A stretch of DNA of 46,366 bases. It comes from Planctomycetota bacterium (GTDB taxonomy: Bacteria > Planctomycetota > UBA1135 > UBA2386). How positions within the stretch are numbered: position 1 is the stretch's first letter; every line of letters begins with the position of its first letter. The position numbers were made by a program, and so were the translations under genes. Below, in pieces: positions 1 to 7,788 of the stretch. The notes beneath the pieces are model-generated. The model ran no database searches. It was not told the DNA's origin and saw nothing but the letters and a program-made list of their open reading frames with translations. Location of the stretch: positions 1 to 46,366 of the forward strand of contig VGXW01000004.1 of NCBI GenBank assembly GCA_016873195.1, written 5' to 3'.

Positions 1-24
1 CCAACGGCGCGTCTCGCCGAGCGC

Positions 25-1656
25 ATGGCCGAATCGCCTTCGTCCTTCCCGCAGGTCGACCTGCAGTTCGAACGGCAGACCGGATCGGGCCGCGAGGTGG
101 TGCGGCTGCCGTTCGTGGTCACCGTGCTCGCGGACCTCGCCGGAGCCGCCGCGCTGCAGCCGCTGGGAGAGCGCGGAGTGCTCGCGATCGCGGGACCGAC
201 GTGCGGCGGTGCACTCGCGCAGGTCCGACCCGCCCTCGTGCTCGAGGTCGAGGACCTGCTCGGCGGAACGGACGGTGGGTTCCGGGTCGAACTCGGCTTC
301 GGTTCGCTCGAGGACTTCGGTCCGGAGGCGGTCGCGCGCAGGGTGCCGGCACTCGGCGCGCTGCTCGCGCGCCGCGGCGAGTTCCTGCCGGACGTGAACC
401 GCGCGCCGGCCGCGGACCTGCTCGGCGACGTGCTGGCAGCGACCGACCGGCAACGCGGTGCTGCGCCGGGGGACGCGCGCGCCGAGGTCGATCGGGCCAT
501 TTCGCGGCAGCTCGACGCGGTGCTGCACGACCCGGCCTTCCAGGCGCTCGAGGCGTCGTGGCGCGGGCTGCGGCAGCTCGCGCTCGCGGCCGGCGGCAGC
601 GGGCGCGTGCTGGTCCGCGTGCTGCCGGTGCGGCGCGGCGAACTGCTCGCCGACGTGCGGTCCGGGCCCGCCGCGACGCAGCGGGCCCTGTGGCAGCTCG
701 TGCGCCCCGACCGCCACGGCGCCACGTCGCTGTTCGTCCTGGACTTCGCCTTCGGCCGCGGCGCCGAGGACGTCGAACTGCTGCGCGGCCTCGCGGACCT
801 CGCCGTGGCGGCGGGGGCGCCGCTCGTCGCCGGGGCCGCGCCGGAGCTGTGCGGCGTGCCGGGTTTCCCCGAACTCGGCGCGATGCGGCGGTTCGACGCG
901 GTGTTCGACAAGGAGCGGCCCGAGAACGCGCGCTGGACGACGTTCCGCGGCGAGGACCGGTCGCGCTGGACCGCGCTCGTGCTGCCGCGCTGGTGCGCGC
1001 GGCCGCCGCACCGGCCCGGCGACGCAGCGGACGGGGCGTTCGCGCACGCCGAGGTGGTGCTCGGGGCGGCCGACCGGCCGTGGGGCAACGGGGCGTGGTC
1101 GGTCGCGGCCTCGATCGCGCGCGCGGTCGCTCGCACCGGCTGGCTCGGCGACGGCGACCTGCGGGCGGCGGGCGGCGGCGGGACGGACGGGGACCTCGAG
1201 GTGGAACTCGATGCGGAGCGGGGGAGCCAACTGCAGCGCCACGGCCTGCTGGCGCTGCTGCCGCCCGGCGCCGCGGCGGCAGGCTTGCGCGCGAGCACCG
1301 TGCACCGGCCGAAGCAGTTCACCGACGAGGCGGCCACGGCGAGTGCGTTCCTGTCGGCGCAGCTCGCGCAGCAGATCGCGCTGTCGCGCCTCGGCCATCA
1401 CCTCGCGGCGATGCGCGCTGCGGGCGCCGGGGGCAGCGCGGCCGAGTGGCAGCAGCGGTTCTCGCAGTGGCTCGATCGCTACGTCGGCGACGACGGTGCG
1501 CCCGCCGCGGCGCGCGCAGGGCGGCCGCTGCGCGAAGCCTACGTCGAGGTCGAGCCGGACCCGCGTGCGCCCGGCCGGCTGCGCGTCGTGCTCGGCATCT
1601 GCACCGGTGCCGAACCCCATCCCGACGGGTTCGCGCAGCTGGTCTTCGAGGTCTGA
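25..1656 (+). CDS. TssB-TssC fusion-like type VI secretion sheath protein
   Basis: The protein (543 aa) looks like both contractile-sheath subunits of a type VI secretion system in one chain. Residues 29-40 (PFVVTVLADLAG) and 94-110 (SLEDFGPEAVARRVPAL) match the TssB core pattern. Residues 163-186 (LDAVLHDPAFQALEASWRGL) match the TssC pattern, followed by a WTTFRGEDRSR...LVLPR block and WGNGAWSVAA near residues 308-370 and a PLREAYVEVE segment near the C-terminus. TssB is usually about 170 aa and TssC about 490 aa, so both halves are compact. Sheath subunits assemble in the cytoplasm and contract to drive the Hcp tube. The ATG at 25 is plausible, but the frame is open to base 1, so an upstream start outside the window cannot be excluded. 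No other tss gene is visible here; partners would lie upstream. Confidence 0.7.
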   Translation: MAESPSSFPQVDLQFERQTGSGREVVRLPFVVTVLADLAGAAALQPLGERGVLAIAGPTCGGALAQVRPALVLEVEDLLGGTDGGFRVELGFGSLEDFGPEAVARRVPALGALLARRGEFLPDVNRAPAADLLGDVLAATDRQRGAAPGDARAEVDRAISRQLDAVLHDPAFQALEASWRGLRQLALAAGGSGRVLVRVLPVRRGELLADVRSGPAATQRALWQLVRPDRHGATSLFVLDFAFGRGAEDVELLRGLADLAVAAGAPLVAGAAPELCGVPGFPELGAMRRFDAVFDKERPENARWTTFRGEDRSRWTALVLPRWCARPPHRPGDAADGAFAHAEVVLGAADRPWGNGAWSVAASIARAVARTGWLGDGDLRAAGGGGTDGDLEVELDAERGSQLQRHGLLALLPPGAAAAGLRASTVHRPKQFTDEAATASAFLSAQLAQQIALSRLGHHLAAMRAAGAGGSAAEWQQRFSQWLDRYVGDDGAPAAARAGRPLREAYVEVEPDPRAPGRLRVVLGICTGAEPHPDGFAQLVFEV

Positions 1657-1727
1657 CGCGTCCGCGGTGCCGCGCGGCCGCCGGGCCCGCCCTTCCCTTC
1701 GCGGCGCCCGGGCGCGACGCTTGTGCA

Positions 1728-2159
1728 ATGAAGTCCGCACCCGACCACCACGACGCCGAGCTGATCCTGAGGATCTACGACCTGCGCCGCGAGGCCGTCA
1801 TGCGCGCCTCGCGCGACGCGATCAACAAGGACTACTGGCCGCGCAACGCCGAGGAGGCGACGCGCGTGCTGGCCCCCGAGCACCCGCTGAACGCGGCCTA
1901 CCGGCAGACCTCGTCCTACTGGGAGATGGTCTACGGCATGGCCAGGCACGGCGTCGTGCACTCGGAGTTCCTGCTCGAGAGCAACGGCGAGGGCTTGTTC
2001 CTGTTCGCGCGGGTCGAGCCGTACCTGGCGCAGATCCGCGAGCAGACGAGCCCGCGCGCGTTCCGCAACGCCGAGTGGCTCGCGAACTCGGGCGACCTCG
2101 CGCGCGCGATCATGGCGACGTTCCGCGAGCGCATGAAGAAGCGGTTCGGCGGCACGTAG
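1728..2159 (+). CDS. Conserved hypothetical protein (143 aa)
   Basis: A small soluble protein that starts at the ATG at 1728, 71 nt after the sheath gene. It begins with an acidic helix (AELILRIYDLRREAVMRASR) and continues with aromatic-rich segments (YWPRNAEE, SSYWEMVYGM, FLFARVEPYL). There is no signal peptide and no membrane segment. The composition and helix pattern resemble a widespread small hypothetical family (a DUF4760-like look), but I cannot name a function. Same strand as the sheath gene, so it may be its downstream partner, though the spacing does not prove an operon. Codon use matches its neighbours, so it is very probably a real gene. Confidence 0.65.
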   Translation: MKSAPDHHDAELILRIYDLRREAVMRASRDAINKDYWPRNAEEATRVLAPEHPLNAAYRQTSSYWEMVYGMARHGVVHSEFLLESNGEGLFLFARVEPYLAQIREQTSPRAFRNAEWLANSGDLARAIMATFRERMKKRFGGT

Positions 2160-2295
2160 CGGCGCGCCGGGCGGGCGCAACCGCCGCCGGGGTTGCCCGC
2201 GGCACTCGCGCCGCGTTCGCCCGGCCGGAACGGCGCTGGTGGCGCGGGTCCGCGGTTGCCGCGCGCGGCGCGGCGGGTAGCGTGGCTGCCCACCC

Positions 2296-2844
2296 ATGGC
2301 GGATTGGCTGACCAGACATTGCTCGGACGAGGTTCCGCCGGAGATCAGCGCGCGCGGGGCCGCCCTCTGCCACAGCAGGCGGGTGATGCTCCGGGAGCTC
2401 GGGGCGCATCGTGCCATGGCGGTCGTGCGCGGCACCATGGACTACACGGTGGTCGTCACGCAGCTCGACTCGCCGCACGCAGTGGTTTGCTCCTGCGAGT
2501 GCCAGTACTTCGCGGACCACTCGATCTGCAAGCACGTGTGGGCCGTACTGCTCACCATCGAGAGCGTGCGCGCGGGCCCTGCCGAGGCGGAGCAGTCCTG
2601 CGCCGATGCCGATGGTGCAGCGCACCCGGCGACGCTGCCGCGCCCGCGGTTCCGAACCGCCGAAACTCCCGAGTGTCCCTGCCAGGGGACGATCACCTTG
2701 GAGATCATCAACCTGGGGGACTACCCGATCGAACTGCACCCGTCGATGCCCATCTGCCAGTTGGTCGTCGAGGAGGTGCGAGGCGTGCCGTTCCGCAACG
2801 ACAGCCAGTTCCAGGGCCAGGTTCGAGCCGTCGGCGGCGGCTGA
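2296..2844 (+). CDS. SWIM zinc-finger protein fused to a dCTP deaminase-like C-terminal fragment
   Basis: The 182-aa protein has two unrelated parts. Residues about 1-90 look like the N-terminal SWIM module found in front of SNF2-type helicases, with the zinc ligands in CSCECQYFADHSICKH (CxC...CxH). Residues about 125-178 (GTITLEIINLGDYPIELHP... through SQFQGQ) resemble the last third of dCTP deaminase/dUTPase-fold proteins, including the LE position that carries the catalytic Glu in Dcd. The upstream Ser/Arg catalytic motif of Dcd is missing, so deaminase activity is not expected. This is probably a deletion-created chimera of two former defence-type genes, although it is an uninterrupted ORF and could be expressed. 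It lies at the left end of the degraded island and is co-directional with it. Confidence 0.6.
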   Translation: MADWLTRHCSDEVPPEISARGAALCHSRRVMLRELGAHRAMAVVRGTMDYTVVVTQLDSPHAVVCSCECQYFADHSICKHVWAVLLTIESVRAGPAEAEQSCADADGAAHPATLPRPRFRTAETPECPCQGTITLEIINLGDYPIELHPSMPICQLVVEEVRGVPFRNDSQFQGQVRAVGGG

Positions 2845-2940
2845 TCGGGGCGCGTGGCTGCGACACCCGAGGCTCGCAACCTCCTTGTTGTGGGCTACAG
2901 TCGGCAGTCCGGGCGGCACCGCCGCCTGCAAACTCGCACG

Positions 2941-2954
2941 GAAGGACTCCCTTG
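2941..2954 (+). promoter_or_regulatory. Ribosome binding site that decides a TTG start
   Basis: GAAGGA at 2941-2946 lies five bases upstream of the TTG at 2952. No ATG or GTG with a better site occurs nearby in this frame. The encoded N-terminus (ARPKK) is typical of the methyltransferase family, which supports the choice. Confidence 0.5.
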
Positions 2955-3473
2955 GCACGACCGAAGAAGAGCGCTCCGGCGGGCGGGCCGCAGCCCGCTG
3001 CCTGCCGTCGACCCGAGGCGTCGTCGCTGCTGCGGCCCGAGGTCGGCACGCAGGCGCAGTTCCCGAAGAAGAAGCTGCCGGTGGCCCAGGCCAGGTCCGA
3101 GGACGTCAGTAAGGTCGGCCGCGACCAGGAGACCAAGGACTGGTACCGTTTCGAACAACCCGGTCTCGACGTGTTCGACCCGGGCGAAGGCACGGCCGAC
3201 CACCGTGCCGCCTACGACGTGCCCTGCCGGATGCTCGACGCCGACTGCAACGGCCTCTGGTCCAAGGCGACGCAGGTCTTCCTCCCGCGCTCCGCCGCGT
3301 GGGACGACCTGCAGCGTGCCTCGAAGGGGCAGTACGACGACACCGTCCGGAGCCACCTCGCCGGCACCACGAGGACGTTGTTCCGCGACGGCGAGCACGG
3401 CCAGGTCGCGATCGAGGTCATCGACTGCGGCAACGAGCTGCTCGTCGTCGACGACGTGAAGGAGGCCAGGTGA
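2952..3473 (+). pseudogene. Type III-like DNA adenine methyltransferase remnant with internal deletion
   Basis: The reading frame from the TTG at 2952 encodes 173 aa. The first part (ARPKKSAP..., RPEVGTQAQFPKKK) matches the N-terminal start I remember for large type III-like Mod methyltransferases. The rest, from DWYRFEQPGLDVFD through HLAGTTRTLFRDGEHGQVAI to CGNELLVV, matches their extreme C-terminus. The SAM-binding and DPPY catalytic region, normally several hundred residues, is absent, and the ends are joined in frame, so this looks like a clean internal deletion rather than a frameshift decay. AAGGA at 2942-2946 supports the TTG start. It overlaps the ATPase start by 4 nt (GTGA), so its translation may now only serve to couple the next gene. 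It cannot methylate DNA as read. Confidence 0.6.
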
Positions 3474-5167
3474 TCGACAAGGTCACGATCCGGAACTGGA
3501 AGCGCTTCGAGCAGATCGAGTTCGACCTCGAACGCCGTCACATCGTCCTCGTCGGGCCGAACAACTGCGGCAAGACCACGGTCCTGCAAGCCATCGCCGC
3601 ATGGGGCTTCGCGCTGCGGCGCTGGCGCCAGACCAATCACGACCTGAACGAGCGGAACGGCTGGCAGAGGATCCCGATCACGCTCGAGCAGTTCGTGCCG
3701 GTCAGCGTCCGGTCGTTCGACCTGCTGTGGCGGGACCGGCAAGCGGGCAAGCCGATCGAGATCGAAGTGAGCTGCGGCACCAAGAGCGTCGGCATGGAGT
3801 TCGAGGCGGATCCCCAGAGCCCGTTCCAGATGTTCGTGCGTCCGACGCACGCCTCGAATGCGCCGTCGATCGAGTCGCTCACGTGCTCGACGTTGTTCGT
3901 TCCCGCGATGACCGGCATGTTGCTCGAAGAGCCGGTGCTCACGAAGCCCAAGATCGAACAGATGCTCGGCCGCAACCGTCCAGGTGAAGTGCTGCGGAAC
4001 CTCGTGGCGGACGTGGCTGGTGATCCCGAGGCGTGGCGTAGCCTCAAGGCCACGGTCGTCGACCTGTTCGGAATCGAGTTGCTCGACCCGGATGCGGCGG
4101 GTGCCGACATCGTCGCGGACTACCGGCAGATCGGCGGGAACGCGCGGTTCGATCTCGCGAGCGCAGGCAGCGGCTTCCAGCAGGTGGTCATGTTGCTGGC
4201 GTTCCTCGAACGGCAGCGCGGTTCGATCCTGCTGCTCGACGAGCCGGATGCCCACCTGCACGTGTTCCTGCAGGAGCGCATCGTGGAGGTCCTGCGCGAC
4301 GCCGCCACGCGTTCGGGTTCGCTGCTCGTCGCTGCGACGCACTCGGAGGTGATCCTGGATTCGGTGGACTACGACGAGATCTGCGTGCTGATGGAGAAGC
4401 CGCAGCGATTGGTCGACGACGCGGGCAAGGCGACGCTGAAGGACGCGCTCCGGGTCATCGACCACGAGGACCTCGCGAAGGCGCGTCTGGTGCCCGGCGT
4501 CCTCTACCTCGAGGACTACACGGATCTCGCGATCCTGCGCGAGTTCGCGCGTGTGCTCGGGCATCCGGCGGCGAACGTGCTCGGCCCGGCGGCGTACTGG
4601 CGCAAGGTCGTCGCGAGTCCGGGATCGAAGCGCCCCGGCATCTCCGCCCAGGATCACTTCGACGCTCTGCGGCTGGCGCGGCCCGGCTACCCGGGCTTCC
4701 AACTCGTCGACGGCGACTCGAAGGAGGAGGGGCCGCGCGACAAGACCTACGGCACTCCACCGAAGCGCCGGTGGCCTCGCTACGAGATCGAGAGCTACCT
4801 GGTGCAGCCCGAATCCCTCGAACGCTTCGTGCTGCGCCACGCCGATCTGGCGGCCGGGCTGGGTCATGTTCAGCGGATGCGTGACAAGATGGCCGAACTG
4901 CTCACGTCCCAGTTCGTCGCCGATCCGATGTCGACCACGGTTCCGGCGCAGGCGGTGCTCAAGGGAACGAAGGCGAGCACGGAGCTGCTGCCGCCGATCC
5001 TGGAGGCCGGCGGCCTGCCCGCCTTCCCGAAGAAGCGGTTCCACGAGCTCGCGGCGCAGATGATGCCCAGCGAGATCCACCAGGACGTGAGGGATGTTCT
5101 CGACGCGATCTGCACGGCGTTCGGTATCCCCCTGGCGTCGCCGGCTCCTGCCGGAGGTGCGCCGTGA
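3470..5167 (+). CDS. OLD-like AAA ATPase with C-terminal TOPRIM-like domain
   Basis: A 565-aa ABC/SMC-type ATPase of the kind found in OLD-family nucleases and type III-like restriction islands. Walker A is GPNNCGKTT (residues 29-37), Walker B is ILLLDEPDAHLH (about 252-263) and the switch histidine is in ATHSEVIL (about 288-295). The C-terminal third has a TOPRIM-like pattern: LYLEDYTDLAIL (about 345-356), LVDGD (about 412-416) and RYEIESYL. OLD-like proteins use ATP-driven dimerisation to control a nuclease and act in anti-phage defence; the exact role here is inferred. The start is the GTG at 3470, preceded by GGAGG at 3461-3465 and overlapping the methyltransferase remnant by 4 nt. The gene appears full length while both flanking partners are truncated. 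Confidence 0.75.
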   Translation: MIDKVTIRNWKRFEQIEFDLERRHIVLVGPNNCGKTTVLQAIAAWGFALRRWRQTNHDLNERNGWQRIPITLEQFVPVSVRSFDLLWRDRQAGKPIEIEVSCGTKSVGMEFEADPQSPFQMFVRPTHASNAPSIESLTCSTLFVPAMTGMLLEEPVLTKPKIEQMLGRNRPGEVLRNLVADVAGDPEAWRSLKATVVDLFGIELLDPDAAGADIVADYRQIGGNARFDLASAGSGFQQVVMLLAFLERQRGSILLLDEPDAHLHVFLQERIVEVLRDAATRSGSLLVAATHSEVILDSVDYDEICVLMEKPQRLVDDAGKATLKDALRVIDHEDLAKARLVPGVLYLEDYTDLAILREFARVLGHPAANVLGPAAYWRKVVASPGSKRPGISAQDHFDALRLARPGYPGFQLVDGDSKEEGPRDKTYGTPPKRRWPRYEIESYLVQPESLERFVLRHADLAAGLGHVQRMRDKMAELLTSQFVADPMSTTVPAQAVLKGTKASTELLPPILEAGGLPAFPKKRFHELAAQMMPSEIHQDVRDVLDAICTAFGIPLASPAPAGGAP

Positions 5168-5289
5168 CCGGGTTCGAGATCCCGACCGCGATCCTGGGCA
5201 GTGCGTACGCAGAACCGATGGAGCACGGGTGGCTGCTGCCCGACAAGCCAGCGGAGCGGCGAGACGGCCGCCGGCCGTCGACGCGGTAG
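5164..5289 (+). pseudogene. N-terminal stub of a type III restriction helicase-like gene
   Basis: A 41-codon frame starts with GTG at 5164, overlapping the ATPase stop by 4 nt, and ends with TAG at 5287-5289. It reads FEIPTAILGSAYAEPMEHGW and then DKPAERRDGRRPS. This resembles the N-terminal start of large DEAD/DEAH restriction subunits of type III-like systems (pattern: IP.AILNSPYEEP..HW...GRRP), which continue for roughly 900 or more residues. Here the frame stops right after the GRRP motif and runs into the convergent methyltransferase gene two bases later. I read it as the 5' stump of a deleted res gene. The call rests on one short stretch of similarity. Confidence 0.5.
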
Positions 5290-5290
5290 C

Positions 5291-6469
5291 TCACCGCCGC
5301 TCGAGCAGCGTCACCATCTCGACGTGCTCGGTGTGCGGGAACAGGTCGCACAGGCGCACGGCGGCGATCCGGTAGGCCGCGGCCAGCGCTCCGAGGTCGC
5401 GCGCGAGCGACTCGAGCGAGCACGACACGAGCAGCACGCGGGGCGGGGCGGCGGCGAGCACGGCCGCGGTGCCCGGTTCCTGCAGTCCCGCGCGCGGCGG
5501 ATCGGCGACCAGCAGGTCGCACGCGGGCAGCGGTGCACTGCCGAACGTCTGCTCGCGCACCTCGCCGCCGAGAAAGCCGTTCGCCTGCAGGTTGCAGCGC
5601 GCGTCCGCGCACGCGTCCGGCGAACTCTCGACCAGGGTCACGCGGGCGGCGCCGGCGCGCAGCAGCCGCAGGCCGAACGCGCCGATGCCGCCGTAGCCGT
5701 CGACGATGCACAGGCCCCGCACGTCGCCGAGCATCGCGAGCGCCGGCCGGAACAGGATCGCCTCGGCGTGGCGGTTGTGCTGGCAGAAGCTCGTGAACGA
5801 CACGCGCAGCGACAGGCCGGCGACCGCGTCGGTCTGGAAGGTCTGGCCGCGCAGCGGCAGCGGGGGCGGGCCCAGCAGCGCGTTGCCCGGGTCCGGGTTC
5901 ACGTTGAGCACGGCGCCGACGAGGCACAGCGCCCGGCCCTGGTCGTCGCAGAGCCCGCTCGCTGCCTGCCACAGCGCTTCGGCCATGGCCGGGCGTTCGG
6001 AGAAGTCGGCGCGGGTGACCACGAAGCCAGCGAGCAGTTCGTTGCTGCCCGGCATCACGCGGGCGCGGAAGGCGCGCACGAGGCCGCGGTGGGTCGTCTC
6101 GTCGTAGACGGGCAGGCGCAGCGCGCGCAGCAGCTCGCCGGCGCGCACGCCGAGTTCGGTCAGCGCGCGGTGCTGGATGCGGCAGTCGCGGATCGGCTCG
6201 ACGACGTGGCTGCCGGCGCGGTAGATGCCGAGCGTCGCCTGCCGCGCGTGAAGCTGCACGGGATACAGGATCGTCGTGCGGTCGTGGCGCGGGGTGCGCG
6301 GCGGCGGCGCGATCGCGACGTCGACCGCGCCGAGGAACGGCGCCAGCAGCGCGCGCGCGCGCTGCTGCTTCTGCAGCAGTTGCTCGCCGATCGGCACGTC
6401 GAGCCGGCTGCAGCCGCCGCAGCGGCCGAAGTGGGGACAGTGCAGCGGCGTGTCGACGGGCTCGGGCAA
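5291..6469 (-). CDS. RlmD/TrmA-family RNA (uracil-C5) methyltransferase
   Basis: This is a SAM-dependent RNA m5U methyltransferase (392 aa). Near the N-terminus CPHFGRCGGC is the cysteine cluster that holds the 4Fe-4S centre in this family. SFTSFCQHNRHAE is the substrate-loop Gln/Asn motif, VDGYGGIGAFGLRLL is the SAM site, LVADPPRAGL is the DPPR motif, and LLVSCSLESLARDL carries the nucleophilic Cys. There is no N-terminal TRAM domain, unlike E. coli RumA. I chose the TTG at 6469, which leaves the cluster close to the N-terminus; a GTG at 6544 would add 25 residues and run into the divergent gene's promoter. The target (23S rRNA or tRNA) is not decidable from sequence alone. It is convergent with the restriction-gene stub. 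Confidence 0.85.
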   Translation of the reverse strand: MPEPVDTPLHCPHFGRCGGCSRLDVPIGEQLLQKQQRARALLAPFLGAVDVAIAPPPRTPRHDRTTILYPVQLHARQATLGIYRAGSHVVEPIRDCRIQHRALTELGVRAGELLRALRLPVYDETTHRGLVRAFRARVMPGSNELLAGFVVTRADFSERPAMAEALWQAASGLCDDQGRALCLVGAVLNVNPDPGNALLGPPPLPLRGQTFQTDAVAGLSLRVSFTSFCQHNRHAEAILFRPALAMLGDVRGLCIVDGYGGIGAFGLRLLRAGAARVTLVESSPDACADARCNLQANGFLGGEVREQTFGSAPLPACDLLVADPPRAGLQEPGTAAVLAAAPPRVLLVSCSLESLARDLGALAAAYRIAAVRLCDLFPHTEHVEMVTLLERR

Positions 6470-6562
6470 GGCGGGGCATGCTACCGCGTTGTCGGCGCAG
6501 TCGTCGCTGTCGCCGCAGGTTGGTCGCGGACCTCTGCGGGGCACTTCGTTAGACTGCCGCCG

Positions 6563-7231
6563 GTGAGCGCCGCGCGACCCAGCTACGGCTCCGTGCCGAT
6601 CGACGAGTTCCTGATCGTGTTCGCGGCGCTCAGCGAGGGCGGCGGCCTCCACGCGCCCGGCCTGCGCGCGCTGCCGCTCGGCGTCGGCAAGGTCGCGGCG
6701 GCGGTGTCGCTGTCGGGCTGGCTCCGGCAGATGCCGGCGACGCGCGCGGTGCTGCTGTTCGGCGTGGCCGGCGCCTATCCCGACCGCCACCGCCAGGGCC
6801 AGGCGCCCGTGCGGCGCGGCGGCCTCTGCGTGGTCGGCAGCGACCGGTTCGGCGACGAGGGCGTCGAGACGCCGGCGGGCTTCCAGGACCTCGAGGCGCT
6901 GCAACTCGGCGACACGGGGCCGTTCCCCGCGAACCCGCGCATGAGCCGGGCCGCCGCCGAACGCCTCGGCGCGCCGATCGTGCGCGGCGTCACGGTCAGC
7001 ACCTGCAGCGGCACCGAGGCGGCGTCGAAACGCATGCAGCGGCGCAGCGGCGCCGACGTCGAGACGATGGAGGGGGCGGCGGTCGCGTGGGTGTGCCGGC
7101 AGGTCGAGGTGCCGCTGCTGCACGTGCGCGCGATCAGCAACTGGACCGGCGACCGCGCGCGCGGCGAGTGGGATCTGCCGGGCGCCATCGAGGCGGTGCA
7201 GGGCGCGGTGCGCAAGCTGTGGGGGACCTGA
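6563..7231 (+). CDS. mqnB: Futalosine hydrolase
   Basis: A 222-aa member of the MTA/SAH nucleosidase fold that removes the base from futalosine in the alternative menaquinone pathway. Visible features are the early phosphorylase-type strand (LPLGVGKVAAA), the glycine-rich LLFGVAGAYP turn, the VSTCSGTEA motif, VETMEGAAVAWVC with the substrate-binding Glu, and AISNWTGDR with a conserved Asn near the C-terminus. The FGDEGVETPAGFQ block is typical of MqnB rather than MTA nucleosidase. The start is the GTG at 6563. It is divergent from the RNA methyltransferase, and no other mqn gene lies nearby. It implies respiration with menaquinone made by the futalosine route. Confidence 0.85.
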   Translation: MSAARPSYGSVPIDEFLIVFAALSEGGGLHAPGLRALPLGVGKVAAAVSLSGWLRQMPATRAVLLFGVAGAYPDRHRQGQAPVRRGGLCVVGSDRFGDEGVETPAGFQDLEALQLGDTGPFPANPRMSRAAAERLGAPIVRGVTVSTCSGTEAASKRMQRRSGADVETMEGAAVAWVCRQVEVPLLHVRAISNWTGDRARGEWDLPGAIEAVQGAVRKLWGT

Positions 7232-7322
7232 GCGCGGCCGCGCCGCCCGCCAGGGAACGCCGCCGCGGCGGCGTGTGCGCGGCGCGCTCCGGACGCGTCG
7301 CCGCGGTGCGGCGTCCGGGAAC
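7232..7322. terminator. Hairpin-rich gap between convergent genes
   Basis: Two strong inverted repeats fill this space. One is a perfect 18-bp palindrome at 7257-7274 (ACGCCGCCGCGGCGGCGT). The other has arms CCGGACGC (7289-7296) and GCGTCCGG (7311-7318). No U-tract follows either, so a classical intrinsic terminator is not shown. The position between convergent stops at 7231 and 7323 suggests bidirectional termination. Confidence 0.45.
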
Positions 7323-7784
7323 TCAGAAGGCCAGCGAGGCGCGGTGCACGCCGTCCTTGGTCTCGCTCTCGAACCACAGGCGCGCACCCGCGGGCAGCGG
7401 ATCGGGCACCGGCACCGGCCCGTGCATGCTGCGGTCGCCCTCGTTCGCGAGGCGGGCCTTCATCGAGCCGACGCCCGACTCGATGCCGACCCAGACCCGC
7501 AGCGCGGCAGGGCGCTGCGTGCCCGCGGGGAACTCCACTTCGTAGTCGGCTTCCTTGCCGGGCACCGCGTCGCCGTGGCGCACGACCTGCACCGTGAGCG
7601 GCCCGATTGCGAGCGCGCCGAGCGCGTGCTGGGCGCCGTGGTCGGCGGCGGGCGCCGCCGGGGCCGGGGCCGGCTCGTCCTGGTGCACGGTGCCGTCGGC
7701 GTGCACGTGGCTGCCTTGGGGATGGTCGCCGCCGCCGCAGGCAGCGAGCAGCAGGGCGGGGATCAGGAGCGGGGAACAGCGCAT
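7323..7784 (-). CDS. Lipoprotein of the metal-efflux operon with a His-rich motif
   Basis: A 153-aa lipoprotein. The N-terminus MRCSPLLIPALLLAAC is a signal peptide with lipobox LAAC. It is followed by a His-rich stretch, SHVHADGTVHQDE, and an Ala/Pro linker. The C-terminal domain (residues about 55-153) is beta-rich, with no catalytic motif that I recognise. It is the last gene of the heavy-metal RND operon, 4 nt after the pump gene. The HxHADGTxH motif recurs at the C-terminus of the operon's membrane-fusion protein, so a periplasmic metal-binding or metal-handover role is a reasonable inference. No enzyme function is implied. Confidence 0.7.
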   Translation of the reverse strand: MRCSPLLIPALLLAACGGGDHPQGSHVHADGTVHQDEPAPAPAAPAADHGAQHALGALAIGPLTVQVVRHGDAVPGKEADYEVEFPAGTQRPAALRVWVGIESGVGSMKARLANEGDRSMHGPVPVPDPLPAGARLWFESETKDGVHRASLAF

Positions 7785-7788
7785 CGGT

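Noticed and set aside
3212-5080. Long minus-strand open frame over the OLD-like ATPase
   Set aside because: The plus-strand frame carries clear Walker and TOPRIM-like motifs. The antisense frame has no recognisable domain.
5201-6562. Long plus-strand extension in front of futalosine hydrolase
   Set aside because: The extension is antisense to the RNA methyltransferase gene and has no domain, so the real start is the GTG at 6563.
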